Made by a program: the position numbers and the translations under genes
The notes under the pieces: model-generated
Seen by the model: only the letters and a program-made list of their open reading frames with translations
Databases searched by the model: none
Told to the model about the DNA's origin: nothing
Shown: positions 44,705-53,514 of the stretch, one piece after another
How positions within the stretch are numbered: position 1 is the stretch's first letter
Layout: every line of letters starts with the position of its first letter
Origin: JANYHH01 sp965249745
GTDB lineage: Bacteria > Deinococcota > Deinococci > Deinococcales > JAAFIG01
Direction of reading: 5' to 3'
Length of the DNA: 64,000 bases
NCBI GenBank assembly: GCA_965249745.1
Contig: OZ252252.1
Coordinates: 372,001-436,000 of the forward strand

Positions 44705-47659
44705 GTGCTATCCGCCGCTGCCCTTCACCAAGCCTTGGAGCGTTTCGGACACGCCGAATTTCGCGCCCTGCAACTCGAGACGGTCCAAGCGGTGCTGGAA
44801 AAGCGCGACTGCCTGACGGTCCTGCCGACCGGCGGCGGGAAGAGCCTGACCTACCAGCTTCCGGCGACGCTGATGGACGGCACGACCGTGGTGATCTCGC
44901 CGCTGATCGCGCTGATGAAGGACCAGGTGGACGCGCTGACCCGGAAGGGCGTGCCAGCCACCTATTTAGCCTCGAGCATGACCGAGGCCGAAAGCACCGA
45001 GCGCTGGGCGGGCATCCGAAGCGGGCAGTACAAACTGATTTACATTGCCCCAGAACGCGCCAGAGCCTCGAGGGGCTTATTGGAACGCGCCAGTCTGGTC
45101 GTGGTGGACGAGGCACACTGCGTCAGTCAATGGGGTCACGACTTCCGCCCGGATTACCTGCAACTGGGTGAGCTGCTCTCCGGGATCGCCGCGCCGCGAC
45201 TGGCCTTGACCGCGACTGCCACGCCGAAGGTCCGCGAGGAAATCGCTCGGGTGCTGCTGCGCGACCCGCTGATTCAAGTCGGGAGTTTCGACCGTCGCAA
45301 CCTGACCTTCAGCGCCCACACAGTCAGTAAGTCGCAGAAACTCGAGGCGCTGCGCACCCTGCGCGAACTTCATCCGGGGCCGTGCATCGTCTACTGCGCC
45401 ACGCGCAAAAGCACCGAGGAGGTCGCCGAGGCGCTTGGGGTGCAGGCGTATCACGCTGGGTTGCCCGATAAGACGCGCAGCTCCGTGCAGGACCGGTTCT
45501 TGCAGGGCAAGACCGATTGTCTGACGGCCACGGTGGCTTTTGGCATGGGAATTGATAAACCCGACGTGCGACTGGTGGTGCATTACGCGATTCCGGGAAC
45601 CCTGGAGGCGTACTACCAGGAGGCGGGCCGCGCCGGGCGCGACGGGGGCCCCGCGCACGCGGCGCTGCTCTACAGCGTCTCTGACCTGATGACCCGGAAG
45701 CGCTTGCTGGACATGAACTACCCGCCGGAGCAATTGGTGCGGAAGGTGCTGAGCAGCCTCGAGTTTGCCGCCGGGAGTTCCAACGACGTGGCGGGACGGG
45801 TTGGCTTCAACAGCACGCCCGTGAACGTCGCGGTGAAGCTCTTATGGGAAAACGGGAACCTGGAATCCGACGGTGGGGCATTCAGAGTCGTGAACGCTCG
45901 CAAGCCCGTGGATTACACCAAGCTCCACACACGTAAAAAGCTTGAAGAGGTGGCGCTGCAAAAGGTCGTCGGGTACGCCGAAACGCACGCCTGCCGCCGC
46001 GCCTTTCTGGTCGGGCACTTCGGTGAGCGCCTACCACCGTGTGGCAAGTGCGACGCCTGCGATCCAAGGCTGGGTGATCTAGGGCGGCTCGAGGCACCGC
46101 TGAAAACCCGCGACTCGAAACGAACCAAGGGCGGCTCACAGGTCCAAAACGCGATCTTGGCCGTGACTCGAGGGCAGGCGCTGTCCAGGGCCAACCTAGT
46201 GAAGTTTCTGCTGGGCGCGGATTCCAACACGATGGAGTTCTCTGGCCTGCGGATGGACCCGCTGTTCGGAACCCTGCGCGAGACGAGTCGTTCAGCCCTG
46301 AACGAGGCGTTGGACCGAATGCTGAGGGACGGAACCCTGCGACTCGAGGAGGGCGTGATCGTCGCGGCTGCCAAGCCGCAGGGCAAAGCCACGCTGGGAT
46401 CGTCTGGTGCGGCCTCGTCCGATCTCGAGCTGCGGCTCAGGGCCTACCGCACCGAGCGGGCCAAGCGAGATGCCGTGCCGCCCTACGTGATCTTCTCCGA
46501 CAAGACGCTGCAAGCTCTGTTGGAAGACCGGCCGCGCAGCCAAACCGAACTGCTGGCGGTGAACGGCATCGGGGCAGGCAAGGCAGAAAAGTATGGTCTT
46601 GACTTGTTAGAAATTCTAGGCGCGGGTTCAGCCTCGAGTTCAGTTTCGTCACAACCAGCGCCGTCAAAGCCAGTCAGATCGCAGCCAGGGAAATCGCAAT
46701 CCAGCGGCTCGCAAACCACCAGCGACCTCGAGACAACGTTATTCCAATGGCGCGAGCACCGCGCCGCGAGAGATCGCATCTCACCCGGCACGGTCTTGAA
46801 CGACCGCGTGTTGATGGACATGGCGGAGCAGCACCCCGACAGTTTGGAGGCGCTGCTGCTCGTGCCAGGCGTCGGCGTGCAGAAGTTGCAAAAATTCGGT
46901 GCGGAACTCCTGACGCTGCTGAACCCCAGCGCGGACGCGACGCCGCTCGAGTTGGACAGCATAGAGCAGATCAGTGCGCTGAAATCGTTTCGCTTCCAGC
47001 AAGCCAACGCGACCGAAACGGAAGCCGAAGAACTGCTGAGCGGTCAGCAACTCTTGGAGATCGTGCGGTGCGCACCGCGCACACACGATGAGTTGCGACC
47101 GATCTTGGGCACAGAAAAACTGAAAGGTCTCTGGGCTGGACTGCTGGATGCCCTGTGGAACCCGAAAACTCGAGGGGCGGCCACGACCACCTCGGGCGCA
47201 GACCAAGCCCCAATCCTCGAGTCTGCGCCGTCCACCGAGCGCTCTACTCGTCAAGCCGCAGGGCAACCGCCGTTCACGAACGCCGCCGAACTGCTGGAGT
47301 TGGCCGCGCAGGGGGCACGCTTCGCTCCAGCATCCTTGGAGACCGCGCTGCCGACCCTACCCGAGGCGCAACTGCCACGGGCGTTGGAAGCGCTCTCCAG
47401 GCTCGGGGCGCGTTTTGAAACCTTGCGACCGTACCTGGACGACGCCAGGGAAGCGGTCGCGGCGGCGGCCGTCACGGCGCTCTCCACGTTGGACCCCGGC
47501 TTCAACCTGGATTTCCTGCTGACTGACGCCCGCCCCAGGGTCAGACTGGCCGCCGTGCGCGTCACGCGCCACGCGGCGCAACTCGAGCGCATCGCGGCGG
47601 GTGACGAGGTGGCCTTTGTTCGGACAGCAGCGCGGGTGCGATTGTGGACGCTGGACTAG
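44705..47659 (+). CDS. recQ: ATP-dependent DNA helicase RecQ with tandem HRDC domains
   Basis: 984 aa. Helicase core: LPTGGGKS Walker A at 41-47, DEAH at 135-138, LTATATP, QEAGRAGRDG. A RecQ zinc-binding site (C-RRAFL...CGKCDAC) and winged helix follow. HRDC domain 1 lies near 572-645 and HRDC 2 near 675-745; the next block (about 760-815) looks like a degenerate third. The final 70 residues (AAAVTALSTLDPGFNLDFLLTDARPRVRLAAVRV) look like HEAT-type repeats. Deinococcus RecQ is known for three HRDCs; the extra tail makes this one longer. TACTAT six bases before GTG 44705 implies a leaderless mRNA. Confidence 0.96.
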   Translation: MLSAAALHQALERFGHAEFRALQLETVQAVLEKRDCLTVLPTGGGKSLTYQLPATLMDGTTVVISPLIALMKDQVDALTRKGVPATYLASSMTEAESTERWAGIRSGQYKLIYIAPERARASRGLLERASLVVVDEAHCVSQWGHDFRPDYLQLGELLSGIAAPRLALTATATPKVREEIARVLLRDPLIQVGSFDRRNLTFSAHTVSKSQKLEALRTLRELHPGPCIVYCATRKSTEEVAEALGVQAYHAGLPDKTRSSVQDRFLQGKTDCLTATVAFGMGIDKPDVRLVVHYAIPGTLEAYYQEAGRAGRDGGPAHAALLYSVSDLMTRKRLLDMNYPPEQLVRKVLSSLEFAAGSSNDVAGRVGFNSTPVNVAVKLLWENGNLESDGGAFRVVNARKPVDYTKLHTRKKLEEVALQKVVGYAETHACRRAFLVGHFGERLPPCGKCDACDPRLGDLGRLEAPLKTRDSKRTKGGSQVQNAILAVTRGQALSRANLVKFLLGADSNTMEFSGLRMDPLFGTLRETSRSALNEALDRMLRDGTLRLEEGVIVAAAKPQGKATLGSSGAASSDLELRLRAYRTERAKRDAVPPYVIFSDKTLQALLEDRPRSQTELLAVNGIGAGKAEKYGLDLLEILGAGSASSSVSSQPAPSKPVRSQPGKSQSSGSQTTSDLETTLFQWREHRAARDRISPGTVLNDRVLMDMAEQHPDSLEALLLVPGVGVQKLQKFGAELLTLLNPSADATPLELDSIEQISALKSFRFQQANATETEAEELLSGQQLLEIVRCAPRTHDELRPILGTEKLKGLWAGLLDALWNPKTRGAATTTSGADQAPILESAPSTERSTRQAAGQPPFTNAAELLELAAQGARFAPASLETALPTLPEAQLPRALEALSRLGARFETLRPYLDDAREAVAAAAVTALSTLDPGFNLDFLLTDARPRVRLAAVRVTRHAAQLERIAAGDEVAFVRTAARVRLWTLD

Positions 47660-47712
47660 TGGCTCAGGTTCAGGTAGACGAACGTCACACGCGCCGCCCG
47701 TAAACTGAAACG

Positions 47713-48315
47713 GTGTCTCGAGTTCTGCTGCTGTTGATCGTCTTACTCTCCGGTTGTGCGCCATCCTTGGAGAGCCTGTATCAGCCGTACCGTCAGAAGC
47801 ACGAGTGGGTTTACCGCGCCGAACGCACCGGCTTGAAGATCAGCTACCAGAACATCATCCGCGTCTGGAGCGAACCGCAGGCGGGCAACACCAGCCTGGT
47901 TCGCGTGCATATTTTCCCGGATTCCCTGGATGCCAGAGTCGGGGCGCGACACACCTACCGCCTCGACTGGTCGCGCACCCCGCCGACGATCACCGCGCTG
48001 ACCACGCAGGCGGGCAGTGGACGACTCGAGCCGGGTTTGCCGCTGCCCGATTTCACCGAGGCCAGCGGTCAGGGGAAGGCGACCTACCAGGCGGGACGCG
48101 GCGACTTCGCGGGGCGGTCGTTCACCTACTCCTGGCATTATCTGCCCGGTCCCAGCCCGTTGGAACGCAGCGCCGACCTAGAACTCCGCAGCAGTCTGAA
48201 GCTGACCGACAGCAACATTCGCGTCACCTTGAAACCCGAGGTTGGGATTGGCAACGCCGAATGGAAAACGGTGTACGGCGTCAGCGTCAAGTTCAGCTTG
48301 GAATCGTTCAAATAG
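47713..48315 (+). CDS. Uncharacterised lipoprotein
   Basis: 200 aa, signal peptide with lipobox LLSGC at residue 15. The mature part is beta-rich (YRAERTGLKISYQNIIRVWSEPQAG). No family recognised. GTG start with TAAACT six bases upstream (leaderless). 53 bp downstream of recQ. Confidence 0.78.
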   Translation: MSRVLLLLIVLLSGCAPSLESLYQPYRQKHEWVYRAERTGLKISYQNIIRVWSEPQAGNTSLVRVHIFPDSLDARVGARHTYRLDWSRTPPTITALTTQAGSGRLEPGLPLPDFTEASGQGKATYQAGRGDFAGRSFTYSWHYLPGPSPLERSADLELRSSLKLTDSNIRVTLKPEVGIGNAEWKTVYGVSVKFSLESFK

Positions 48316-48342
48316 GTTTTCACAGAGCCACTTTTTTCGCTC

Positions 48343-48536
48343 GAGTCGCCCGATTTTCGTAGACCACCAACGCCATCGCTCGAGACAACTCCAATCATTG
48401 TTTCTCGAGACGAAGATCAAGCGCAAATCGCGTCACGCCTTGCGTGCATGGGCGCAGTATGACCTTGCGTGCATGGGCGTGACGGGTGCGGCCTCTCCCG
48501 TCGTGCCAGAGGCACGCAATCAATACTGGGAGAGGC
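48343..48536. repeat. Dispersed intergenic repeat A, copy 1
   Basis: Shares with 58918-59116 the blocks GAGTC(G/C)CCCG(A/G)TTTTCGTAG, CCAACGCC, GTTTCTCGAGACGAAGATCAAG, TCGCGTCACGCC and ATCAATACTGGGAGAGGC. Unlike copy 2 it holds about 80 extra bases with a 25-bp-period duplication (CCTTGCGTGCATGGGCG at 48438 and 48463) enclosed by GTCACGCC/GGCGTGAC. Each copy ends just before the stop of a minus-strand gene. Confidence 0.7.
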
Positions 48537-48571
48537 GAAACAACGTAGAGGCTCAAAGACATCAGAGAACT

Positions 48572-49708
48572 TCAGGCGCAAAACTCGAGCGCGATTCGTT
48601 CGTAGACCTGGACTGTCCACTCGAGGCTCTGCAAGTCCACCCACTCGTCGGCCGCGTGTGCTCCCGCGCCGAGTGCGCCGAACATCAGGCTGGGAATCCC
48701 GGCGCTGGAGAGAACAGCGGTGTCCGCCCAGAAGCCGACGCCGGAAAGTTCTGGCAGTTGACTATCATCCTTTTTTGCCTGTCGCTGTACCAACCTGACG
48801 AACTCGTGATCCGGCGCGATTTCGAAGGGTTCGCGGCTCAGCCCGATCTCGAGGGTAAACCGGAAATCCGGGTCTTGGCGGGCAATCCCCTCCAACAGCG
48901 CCCGCAATTCGGCTTCGACAGTCTCCGGCGTCTCGCTGGGCACGGTGCGCCGCTCCAATCGCAGGGTGCAGGCGTCCGGGTAGCTCGAGTAGCCCTGACC
49001 GCCTTGGATCGTGCCCGCGTGCAGCGACCCGCAACCCAGGAGCGCGTGCGGCGTGCCGGAACGCAAGTGGCGGTCGTGCGCCTCCAGCGCCACCAGCACC
49101 CGCCCCATCTTGGCGATTGCGTCCACACCCAAGTCAAACCTCGAGCCGTGGGCTGCGGTTCCGTGCGTTGTGACGGTTGCCCAAACGAAGCCCTTGTGGG
49201 CGATCAGCAGCCCGTGATCGGTCGGCTCGGTCACGATCGCGGCATCGGCGGTGAAGTGCCGCACCAGGTCAAAACTGCCGAGGCTGGCGACCTCCTCGTC
49301 GCAAACGCAGGCCACGATCACGTCCCCGCGTAGCCTGACAGCCTTGGCTCGAGTCGCCGCGACCAGCATCGCGGCCACGCCCGCCTTCATGTCGTACGCG
49401 CCGCGCCCGTGCAACCGCCCGTTCTCCACCTTGGGTTTTAACGGGTCGCCCTCGAAGGGTTGTAACGCCACGGTGTCGGTATGCCCGTTGAACATCAGAC
49501 TGCGCCCGCCGCCCGACCCTCGAGCCACGCCAACCACCGTGGGTCGCCCCGGCACTGGCTCCAACCGTGTCACCTCGAAGCCGTGATCGTGCAACCAGGT
49601 CTGAATGAAGTCCGCGATTTCACCCTCGCCGGGCGCGTCTGCTACCAGGTCGGGGTTGACGCTGTTGATGCGGACCAGCGCCTCCAACAATTGTTGAACT
49701 TCACTCAT
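48572..49708 (-). CDS. M20-family metallopeptidase (ArgE/DapE/CPG2 type)
   Basis: 378-aa dizinc amidohydrolase. Metal ligands in MFNGHTDTV, GRGAYDMKAGVAAM and VCDEEVASLGS; dimerisation insert in the middle. Likely deacylase or carboxypeptidase. It ends the transcriptional unit gntR-benE-M20, so it may act on an aromatic or acyl-amino-acid imported by the BenE transporter. GGAACGGAG precedes ATG. Confidence 0.92.
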   Translation of the reverse strand: MSEVQQLLEALVRINSVNPDLVADAPGEGEIADFIQTWLHDHGFEVTRLEPVPGRPTVVGVARGSGGGRSLMFNGHTDTVALQPFEGDPLKPKVENGRLHGRGAYDMKAGVAAMLVAATRAKAVRLRGDVIVACVCDEEVASLGSFDLVRHFTADAAIVTEPTDHGLLIAHKGFVWATVTTHGTAAHGSRFDLGVDAIAKMGRVLVALEAHDRHLRSGTPHALLGCGSLHAGTIQGGQGYSSYPDACTLRLERRTVPSETPETVEAELRALLEGIARQDPDFRFTLEIGLSREPFEIAPDHEFVRLVQRQAKKDDSQLPELSGVGFWADTAVLSSAGIPSLMFGALGAGAHAADEWVDLQSLEWTVQVYERIALEFCA

Positions 49709-49755
49709 CTCCGTTCCTTTCTACACCCCTCGAGCCGTCGTACTCGAGGGTGGCC

Positions 49756-49775
49756 GGGCGAACCGCGGTTCGCCC
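49756..49775. repeat. Dispersed intergenic palindrome, copy 3
   Basis: GGGCGAACCGCGGTTCGCCC, perfect palindrome followed by CCCACGAGCTGTGTGG, between benE-type gene and the peptidase gene of the same operon. Confidence 0.7.
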
Positions 49776-49863
49776 CCACGAGCTGTGTGGGATGAACCTG
49801 CAAATAAACTGTTTACGAAAAGCTCGAGCCTATTTTCCAATCGCTCACCATCAGGACGATTCT

Positions 49864-51066
49864 TCACCCACGTCGCCGCTCGAGGAAAGCGCTCACGCCC
49901 GCGCCCGCCACGAGTCCCCAGAAGGCTCCTCCCAAGCCCAGAAATTCTGCCCCAGACGCGGTCACCAAGAGCGCGAACAGACTCGAGTCTCTGACTTTAG
50001 AATCCTGAAACGCACCGCTCAGGCAGTTCAGGATCGTGCCGGACAGCGCCAGCCCCGCCATGCCCGCCACGAGTGGCTTGGGAACCGCCAGGAACAGCGC
50101 CACGACGGTCGCACCGAACAATCCGAAGACGATCTTCAACGCGCCCGCCACGACGCCCGCGCCGTAGCGCAGGTCGCGGTCCGGGTGCGCCTCAGCCCCA
50201 GTCCCGAGGGCGGCCGTAATCGCCGCGAGCGTCAACCCGTGGCACAGCAGCGGCGCGAACAGGGCGCTCAGCAAGCCCGTGCTGACCAGCGCACCTCGAG
50301 TTGGCGGATCGTACCCGGCGGCCCGCATGACCGCCAAGCCCGGCGCGTTCTGTGAGGCCAAAGCCAGCGCCAACAGCGGCACGCCCAATCCCAGCAGCGC
50401 CTCGAGCGAGAAACTTGGTGCGATCAACACGGGTGCGGCTAGCTCTAAACGCAGGTCGCTCGGGTTGAACTTGCCGGTCAGGGCGGCACCTGCGAAGCCG
50501 ACGACCAGCGCCCAGCCCATCGGGACTCTGGATTGGACGCGCTTGGCCGTCAGAAACGCGGCGATCATCGCCAGGATCAGTCCAGGCTCCAAGGTTGCGG
50601 CAGTGAACAGCCCCAGTCCGTATTTCAGCAACGACCCGCCCAACACCGCCAGAGCCACGTTTTGCGGCACGAAGCGCATGACCAGTTCAAATAAGCCAGT
50701 GACACCTAACAGCGCGATCACCAGTCCCGCAACGAGGTACGCACCGACCGCCTCGGAAAGCGGGTAGTGCGCCAGCGAACCCGCTAGGACCGCCAGCCCC
50801 GGCGTACTCCAGGCGGTGATAACGGGTTGCTTGTACCACAAGGAGAGTCCCAGGCTGAGCAGGCCACTGCCGACCGTGATGGACAGCACCCAGGACGAGA
50901 GCTGCGCGTGCGTCAGACCGGCTTTATCAGCGATGTCGAAGGTCAGCACCAATGACCCCGTGAAACCGACGATCACGATCAACACGCCCGCCAAGACGGA
51001 CGGCGCGATCACGGCTTTGGGCAGGTCACGCAGACTCGAGCGCCACACGGACGCCCTAGCGCTCAC
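49864..51066 (-). CDS. BenE-family benzoate/H+ symporter
   Basis: 400 aa, eleven to twelve membrane segments; LPKAVIAPSVLAGVLIVIVGFTGSLVLTFDIADKAGLTHAQLSSWV and QPVITAWSTPGLAVLAGS are typical for BenE (UPF0118-unrelated, NCS2-like fold). The GTG start overlaps the gntR stop as GTGA, so translation is coupled. Aromatic acid uptake is the family function; the exact substrate is unknown. Confidence 0.9.
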   Translation of the reverse strand: MSARASVWRSSLRDLPKAVIAPSVLAGVLIVIVGFTGSLVLTFDIADKAGLTHAQLSSWVLSITVGSGLLSLGLSLWYKQPVITAWSTPGLAVLAGSLAHYPLSEAVGAYLVAGLVIALLGVTGLFELVMRFVPQNVALAVLGGSLLKYGLGLFTAATLEPGLILAMIAAFLTAKRVQSRVPMGWALVVGFAGAALTGKFNPSDLRLELAAPVLIAPSFSLEALLGLGVPLLALALASQNAPGLAVMRAAGYDPPTRGALVSTGLLSALFAPLLCHGLTLAAITAALGTGAEAHPDRDLRYGAGVVAGALKIVFGLFGATVVALFLAVPKPLVAGMAGLALSGTILNCLSGAFQDSKVRDSSLFALLVTASGAEFLGLGGAFWGLVAGAGVSAFLERRRG

Positions 51067-51725
51067 AGGCGTTCCCAACGCTCAAAGGCGCGAATCCAGT
51101 TGTGCTCCAACGCGCGCACTGCGGTCTTCATATCACCGTTTTCCAGCGCCGCCACAATCTGCGCGTGTTCCTGGACGCTCTCCAATGCCAGCGACCCGCC
51201 CTGCCAGTAATGCAGCTCCAAGCGCACGTGATTGGTTTTGAGCTGCCGCACGATGGTTTGTAGCTCTGGGTTCTGGCACTTGACAATAAAGCACTCGTGA
51301 AAATCCGAGTCGTGTTGCGCGGCGCTCCTGCCATCATTGTTTTCCAGTGCGGTTTTCACCTGGGCGTTCAAGCCGCGCATCCGCTTGAAGTCTAACTTCG
51401 TCAGAAACGGAGCCGCCAGTTCCAAGGACAGTGGCTCGAGGCGGTGCAAGATCGGGTAGATGCGCGCCGCCAGCTCGCGCGTGACCGGCGCGACCCGCGT
51501 CCAGGCGTTCAGCTTGGTCTGCACCAGCCCTTCGTCCTCGAGTCGCCGCAGAGCCTCGCGCACAGGTGTGCGTGACACGCCAAGTCTGGCGGCCAGGTCC
51601 AAGTCGCGCAACTTTTCCTCTGGCTCGAGGGTTCCGCTGACGATCCACTCGCGGAGCTGAGCGTAGACATCATCGCGGTACAGGCGCTTGTCGGCGGGCG
51701 GGACGACGGTGGGTGGAAGCGGCAT
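51063..51725 (-). CDS. GntR-family regulator with FCD domain
   Basis: 220 aa from ATG 51725. N-terminal winged helix (DVYAQLREWIVSGTLEPEEKLRDLDLAARLGVSRTPVREALRRLEDEGLV), C-terminal all-helical FCD domain (DFHECFIVKCQNPELQTIV, metal/ligand residues D..H..H). It probably represses its own operon with the transporter and peptidase; a perfect inverted repeat sits two bases upstream of the ATG. Confidence 0.93.
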   Translation of the reverse strand: MPLPPTVVPPADKRLYRDDVYAQLREWIVSGTLEPEEKLRDLDLAARLGVSRTPVREALRRLEDEGLVQTKLNAWTRVAPVTRELAARIYPILHRLEPLSLELAAPFLTKLDFKRMRGLNAQVKTALENNDGRSAAQHDSDFHECFIVKCQNPELQTIVRQLKTNHVRLELHYWQGGSLALESVQEHAQIVAALENGDMKTAVRALEHNWIRAFERWERL

Positions 51726-51726
51726 A

Positions 51727-51749
51727 GATTGATATATCACATATCAATC
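51727..51749. promoter_or_regulatory. Probable GntR operator overlapping its promoter
   Basis: GATTGATAT-ATCAC-ATATCAATC: 9-bp arms, 5-nt spacer, directly before gntR. It also contains a TATATC -10-like sequence, so binding would block transcription. Confidence 0.7.
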
Positions 51750-51846
51750 CTAGAAACAAACTACTGCGTTCGAGTGAATTGATCTTCGCCACGCCATTCG
51801 ACCGAGACACCGATCCAACCTCGAGACGCTGACCCTAACAAAGCTA

Positions 51847-51889
51847 TTTCAATCAGTGGGTGGTACGCCGTTACCACCATGCATTGAAA
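51847..51889 (+). promoter_or_regulatory. Two-helix stem-loop in the leader of the AAA gene
   Basis: TTTCAAT pairs with ATTGAAA (outer 7 bp) and GGTGGTA with TACCACC (inner 7 bp), all perfect, about 100 nt before the ATG. Could be a leader regulatory structure or a terminator of nothing evident; its conservation is unknown. Confidence 0.45.
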
Positions 51890-51990
51890 GGCGGCCCCAT
51901 TTACGATTGGGCGAACGAGCGATCACCCTGGTTCGCATCACACCCTCTCAGCGAGGCTCGAGCGCAATTTTCTTCGGGCAGGAATTCATC

Positions 51991-53310
51991 ATGGACATTT
52001 TGCACAACATCTCCTTACACACTCTCTCCCTGCACAGCCTCTGGCTCGAGCTTCAGAAGGCCCTGGCCGCGAATCAGTTTGCGCAGGGTGGTCTGGTGTT
52101 GATGGTGCTGGGCGGCGCGGTCGCGTATCTGCGGAACCTGCCGCGCCAGATCTACAACTGGTGCTTCGAGCGCCTGATCGTCACCATGCAGGTGGACTCC
52201 AAGGACAACGCCTTCGAGTGGTTCCAGGTCTGGCTCTCGCAGCAACGCGTCTCCGGCAAAATGCGCGACCTAGCGCTGCAAACCCGGCACAACCTGGAAG
52301 GCGGCTTCAGCGTCACCGACGACGAGAACGCCCCAAAAGCCTTGCTCTCCCCGACCGATGGCACCTTCTACCTGCGCTTCCAGAGTCGGCTGTTCTGGTT
52401 CAGCGCCTCTCGAGAACGGATGCAGGGCAGTAACAGCCTGCTCGTGGGTTTCCACGAGACGCTGCTGATTCGCACCCTTTTCACCAACCGCGTCGCGCTG
52501 AAAGCCCTGGTCGGTGCGGCGTACCGCACGGTTCGCAAACCCGAGGAACCTCGAGTCGAAATTCTCGCGCCGCGCTGGGACGATTGGAACGTCATGCAAC
52601 GCGTCGTGCCGCGCTCCCCAGCCTCACTGGTCTACGCCCACGGCCTGTTCGAGCGTACCCTTGAGGACGCACAGAAGTTCCTGGCATCGGAAACCTGGTA
52701 CTCGGAGATGGGCATTCCGTGGCGACGCGGCTATCTGCTCTATGGCCCACCCGGTAACGGCAAGAGCAGCCTCATCACCGCGCTCGCGGGCGTTTTGAAG
52801 CGGAGCGTTTGCGTCATGAACCTCAGCAGCCTGACGCTAACTGACGAAGCCATGACCAACCTGCTCTCCCAGGCCCCGGATGGCAGCATCGTGCTGTTAG
52901 AAGACGTGGACGCCGTGTTCAGCGGGCGGGAGCGCAGCAGCGGTAACGAATCGAAGCTCAGCTTCAACGGGTTGCTAAACGCGCTGGACGGCGTGACCGC
53001 CCAGCAGGGTCGCATGGTTTTCATGACCACCAATCACCTGGAGAAACTAGACCCGGCGCTGATCCGCCCCGGTCGTTGCGACCTGCACCAGTTCGTCGGT
53101 AACGCCAGCCGCGAGCAGGTGACGCGAATGCTGACCCGCTTTTACACCGACCTGGACGCCAACACCGCCGAAACCCTGGCGGCTCGAGTAACAGATGGGG
53201 CGCTCAGCATGGCCCGAGTCCAGGAGTACCTGGTGCGTCACCGCGATGATGTGAACGGCGCGATGGAACAGTGGTACGAACTCGAGACGGCGGGCGCAAT
53301 TAAGGCTTGA
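51991..53310 (+). CDS. BCS1-like AAA ATPase
   Basis: 439 aa. A membrane-like hydrophobic segment at about 33-48 (GGLVLMVLGGAVAYL), then a BCS1_N-like domain (VTMQVDSKDNAFEWFQVWLS...), then the AAA module: Walker A GPPGNGKS 252-259, Walker B VLLEDVDAVF 301-310, sensor 1 MTTNH 345-349 and the arginine-finger region RPGRCD 359-364. Mitochondrial BCS1 translocates folded protein; bacterial relatives are poorly known. It is followed by a DUF7873-like gene and two tRNA-like RNAs, suggesting a role in handling RNA or ribonucleoprotein. AGGA lies nine bases before ATG. Confidence 0.92.
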   Translation: MDILHNISLHTLSLHSLWLELQKALAANQFAQGGLVLMVLGGAVAYLRNLPRQIYNWCFERLIVTMQVDSKDNAFEWFQVWLSQQRVSGKMRDLALQTRHNLEGGFSVTDDENAPKALLSPTDGTFYLRFQSRLFWFSASRERMQGSNSLLVGFHETLLIRTLFTNRVALKALVGAAYRTVRKPEEPRVEILAPRWDDWNVMQRVVPRSPASLVYAHGLFERTLEDAQKFLASETWYSEMGIPWRRGYLLYGPPGNGKSSLITALAGVLKRSVCVMNLSSLTLTDEAMTNLLSQAPDGSIVLLEDVDAVFSGRERSSGNESKLSFNGLLNALDGVTAQQGRMVFMTTNHLEKLDPALIRPGRCDLHQFVGNASREQVTRMLTRFYTDLDANTAETLAARVTDGALSMARVQEYLVRHRDDVNGAMEQWYELETAGAIKA

Positions 53311-53514
53311 CAGACCCTCGAGCCTTATAGAAATGGATGGCTCGAGGCACTCAGACGCGGTACAGTTCCGCGAACCTCGCCGGTAACAGTATGATTCGGC
53401 TACCAGATATTTGCGTCACAGACATACTGTATCGGGCGCGAACGGCAGCTTGATGACGCCGAACTCAGTCACTCACGTATCAGTAAAAAATGGAACTAGA
53501 ACAGGAAACCCATC

